This document shows, in pieces, positions 62,823-64,000 of a stretch of DNA of 64,000 nucleotides. A program made the translations under genes and the position numbers. Source of the stretch: Pullulanibacillus sp. KACC 23026 (GTDB taxonomy: Bacteria > Bacillota > Bacilli > Bacillales > Sporolactobacillaceae). The notes under the pieces are model-generated. The model was given only the letters and a program-made list of their open reading frames with translations. It did no database searches and was not told the origin of the DNA. How positions within the stretch are numbered: position 1 is the stretch's first letter; each line of letters starts with the position of its first letter. Where the stretch lies: assembly GCF_029094525.1 (NCBI RefSeq), contig NZ_CP119107.1, positions 558,001-622,000 on the forward strand, given 5' to 3'.

Positions 62823-63689
62823 ATGGATTTAAGTATTATCATCGTGAACTATAATACAAGGGAGTTAACTCTTGAGGCCATACAATCAATCTATAAATCC
62901 ATGATTGATTATCAGTATGAGATAATACTAGTCGATAATCACTCTTCGGATGACAGTGTGGTTCAGTTTAGAAAACATTACCCGGACATTACTTTGATTG
63001 AAAATAATGAAAACCTTGGCTTTTCCAAAGCAAATAATCAAGGTATTAAGGTGTCAAAAGGGCGCTATGTACTCCTTCTTAATTCAGATACAATAGTGGA
63101 GAAGGACACGTTACAGATTATGCTCGACTATATGGAGCAACACCCACACGTAGGTGCAAGCGGATGTAAGGTACTTCTGCCGGATGGGTCACTTGACCAG
63201 GCCTGCCGCAGAGGATTCCCAACGCCAAGTACTTCGTTCTACTATATGACAGGGCTAGCAAAGCTCTTTCCAAAGCATGAAAAATTTAATCGCTATCACT
63301 ATGGCCATCTTGACATCGACATAGCTCATGAAGTGGATTGCTTAGTCGGTGCCTTTATGATGGTAAGGCAGGAAGTGATCGAACAGATCGGTTTGTTAGA
63401 TGAGGATTTCTTTATGTATGGTGAGGATATCGATTGGTGCTACCGAATTAAAGAAGGGGGTTGGCACCTGAGTTATTATCCAGAAACAACAATCACCCAT
63501 TATAAAGGAGCCAGCAGCCGGAAGAAGCCGATGAAAATCATCTACGAATTCCACAGGGCTATGTATTTGTTTCATAAAAAGCATTATCAAAAAGCGTACT
63601 CTTTTTTCATTAATCAATTTGTCTATATAGGCATTAGTTTGAAATTTTGCTTGAGTGTGGTTGAAAATCAAATCAAGGTTTTAAGGTGA
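62823..63689 (+). CDS. GT2 glycosyltransferase, rhamnosyltransferase-like
   Basis: A 288-residue GT-A enzyme: SIIIVNYNTRELTLEAIQSI, ILVDNHSSDDS, NLGFSKANNQGI, LLLNSDTIV, CLVGAFMMVRQEV and DEDFFMYGEDIDWCYRIKEGG. It is of the WbbL type, common in O-antigen, capsule and rhamnose-glucose polymer loci. It is preceded by an extended -10 (TGTTATACT at 62773-62781). A probable operon with the next gene, seven bases downstream. Confidence 0.9.
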   Translation: MDLSIIIVNYNTRELTLEAIQSIYKSMIDYQYEIILVDNHSSDDSVVQFRKHYPDITLIENNENLGFSKANNQGIKVSKGRYVLLLNSDTIVEKDTLQIMLDYMEQHPHVGASGCKVLLPDGSLDQACRRGFPTPSTSFYYMTGLAKLFPKHEKFNRYHYGHLDIDIAHEVDCLVGAFMMVRQEVIEQIGLLDEDFFMYGEDIDWCYRIKEGGWHLSYYPETTITHYKGASSRKKPMKIIYEFHRAMYLFHKKHYQKAYSFFINQFVYIGISLKFCLSVVENQIKVLR

Positions 63690-63696
63690 GGATCTT

Positions 63697-64000
63697 ATGA
63701 TTAGAGGACATGAAAAATTAATTTCACAGTTATATGTGTTATTCGACCTTTTCTTTCTTCTTGTTGCGTTTGGTTTTGCCTGGCTCCTGAAATTTAATCC
63801 TAACTCGCCTTTTGCTTCTACTCTCAAGCACTTGCCGATGGCAGTCTATTTTGAATGGATTCTCTTCTACGGTATATGTGCCGTAACATTGGGCTATATC
63901 CTCAATTTGTATACAACTAAGCGAAAGAAAACCCTCATCACTGAAATGTCTCTGGTTATCCAGATTCATATATACAGCACCTTGCTTTTACTGAGCGTTC
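63697..64000 (+). CDS. Polyprenyl-phosphate sugar transferase, N-terminal part (runs off window)
   Basis: The first 101 residues are visible: a short polar start (MIRGHEKLISQLYVLFDL), then membrane helices (LFFLLVAFGFAWLL; WILFYGICAVTLGYIL; IYSTLLLLS). This fits the membrane N-terminus of exopolysaccharide polyprenyl glycosylphosphotransferases (CpsE/WbaP/TuaA-like), which load the first sugar phosphate onto undecaprenyl phosphate. The catalytic domain lies beyond the edge. ATG follows AAGGTGAGG. Confidence 0.75.
   Translation, partial: MIRGHEKLISQLYVLFDLFFLLVAFGFAWLLKFNPNSPFASTLKHLPMAVYFEWILFYGICAVTLGYILNLYTTKRKKTLITEMSLVIQIHIYSTLLLLSV

Overview
This window comes from an endospore-forming Firmicute of the order Bacillales. 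Support: strong AAGGAGG-type ribosome sites with many TTG and GTG starts, two T-box leaders, and sporulation genes (a yraG-yraF-adhB-yraE-yraD-type spore coat operon, a 31-codon YjcZ-family gene and a 56-codon Spo0E-family gene). A guess at Sporolactobacillaceae or a relative is inference only. No rRNA, tRNA, CRISPR array, IS element or prophage was seen.

Layout. 0-4.3 kb: end of a GNAT acetyltransferase, a UGT-type glycosyltransferase and the coat/ADH operon. 4.4-6.1 kb: a minus-strand HIT + PP2C-like operon behind a complete T-box leader. 6.3-8.3 kb: GntR regulator + CynX-type exporter. 8.5-22.5 kb: accessory genes, namely small membrane proteins (including several CBO0543-like paralogues), two EamA exporters, XRE, AraC, MerR and MarR regulators, FMN reductase, SDR, a CPT-like kinase and Spo0E. 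22.9-24.3 kb: T-box-controlled trpS. 24.7-26.7 kb: a class B PBP lipoprotein. 26.9-29.4 kb: a 2.5-kb non-coding satellite. 29.5-43.5 kb: amino-acid permease, DUF3231 protein, MBL hydrolase, a divergent MarR/sat pair with visible operators, VanZ protein, GH25 lysozyme and an MHS transporter. 43.6-44.3 kb: a second, inverted copy of the satellite. 44.4-64 kb: a cell-envelope glycan locus.

The glycan locus reads as a unit. It has two LCP ligases, a secreted PA14/glucosaminidase/SH3 hydrolase and GalU (UDP-glucose). Downstream are two very large GT2-GT4 fusion glycosyltransferases flanking a cytosolic alginate-lyase-like/coiled-coil protein, then TuaH-like and TuaG-like transferases, two rhamnosyltransferase-type GT2 enzymes, an alpha/beta-hydrolase-like protein and the start of a polyprenyl-phosphate sugar transferase that runs off the window. 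It probably makes a teichuronic-acid-like or other secondary wall polysaccharide and attaches it to the wall.

The window is unusually rich in repeats of several unrelated kinds. A dispersed palindromic element often supplies the stop codon of the neighbouring gene, and there are 11-bp, 45-bp, about 51-bp and 125-bp (21-bp modular) tandem arrays. The most notable points are the T-box in front of a HIT/PP2C operon, the stop-codon-associated repeat, the 21-bp modular satellite at two loci, the MarR/sat operator layout, and the GT2-GT4 / lyase-like / GT2-GT4 cassette, whose lyase domain has lost the catalytic His.
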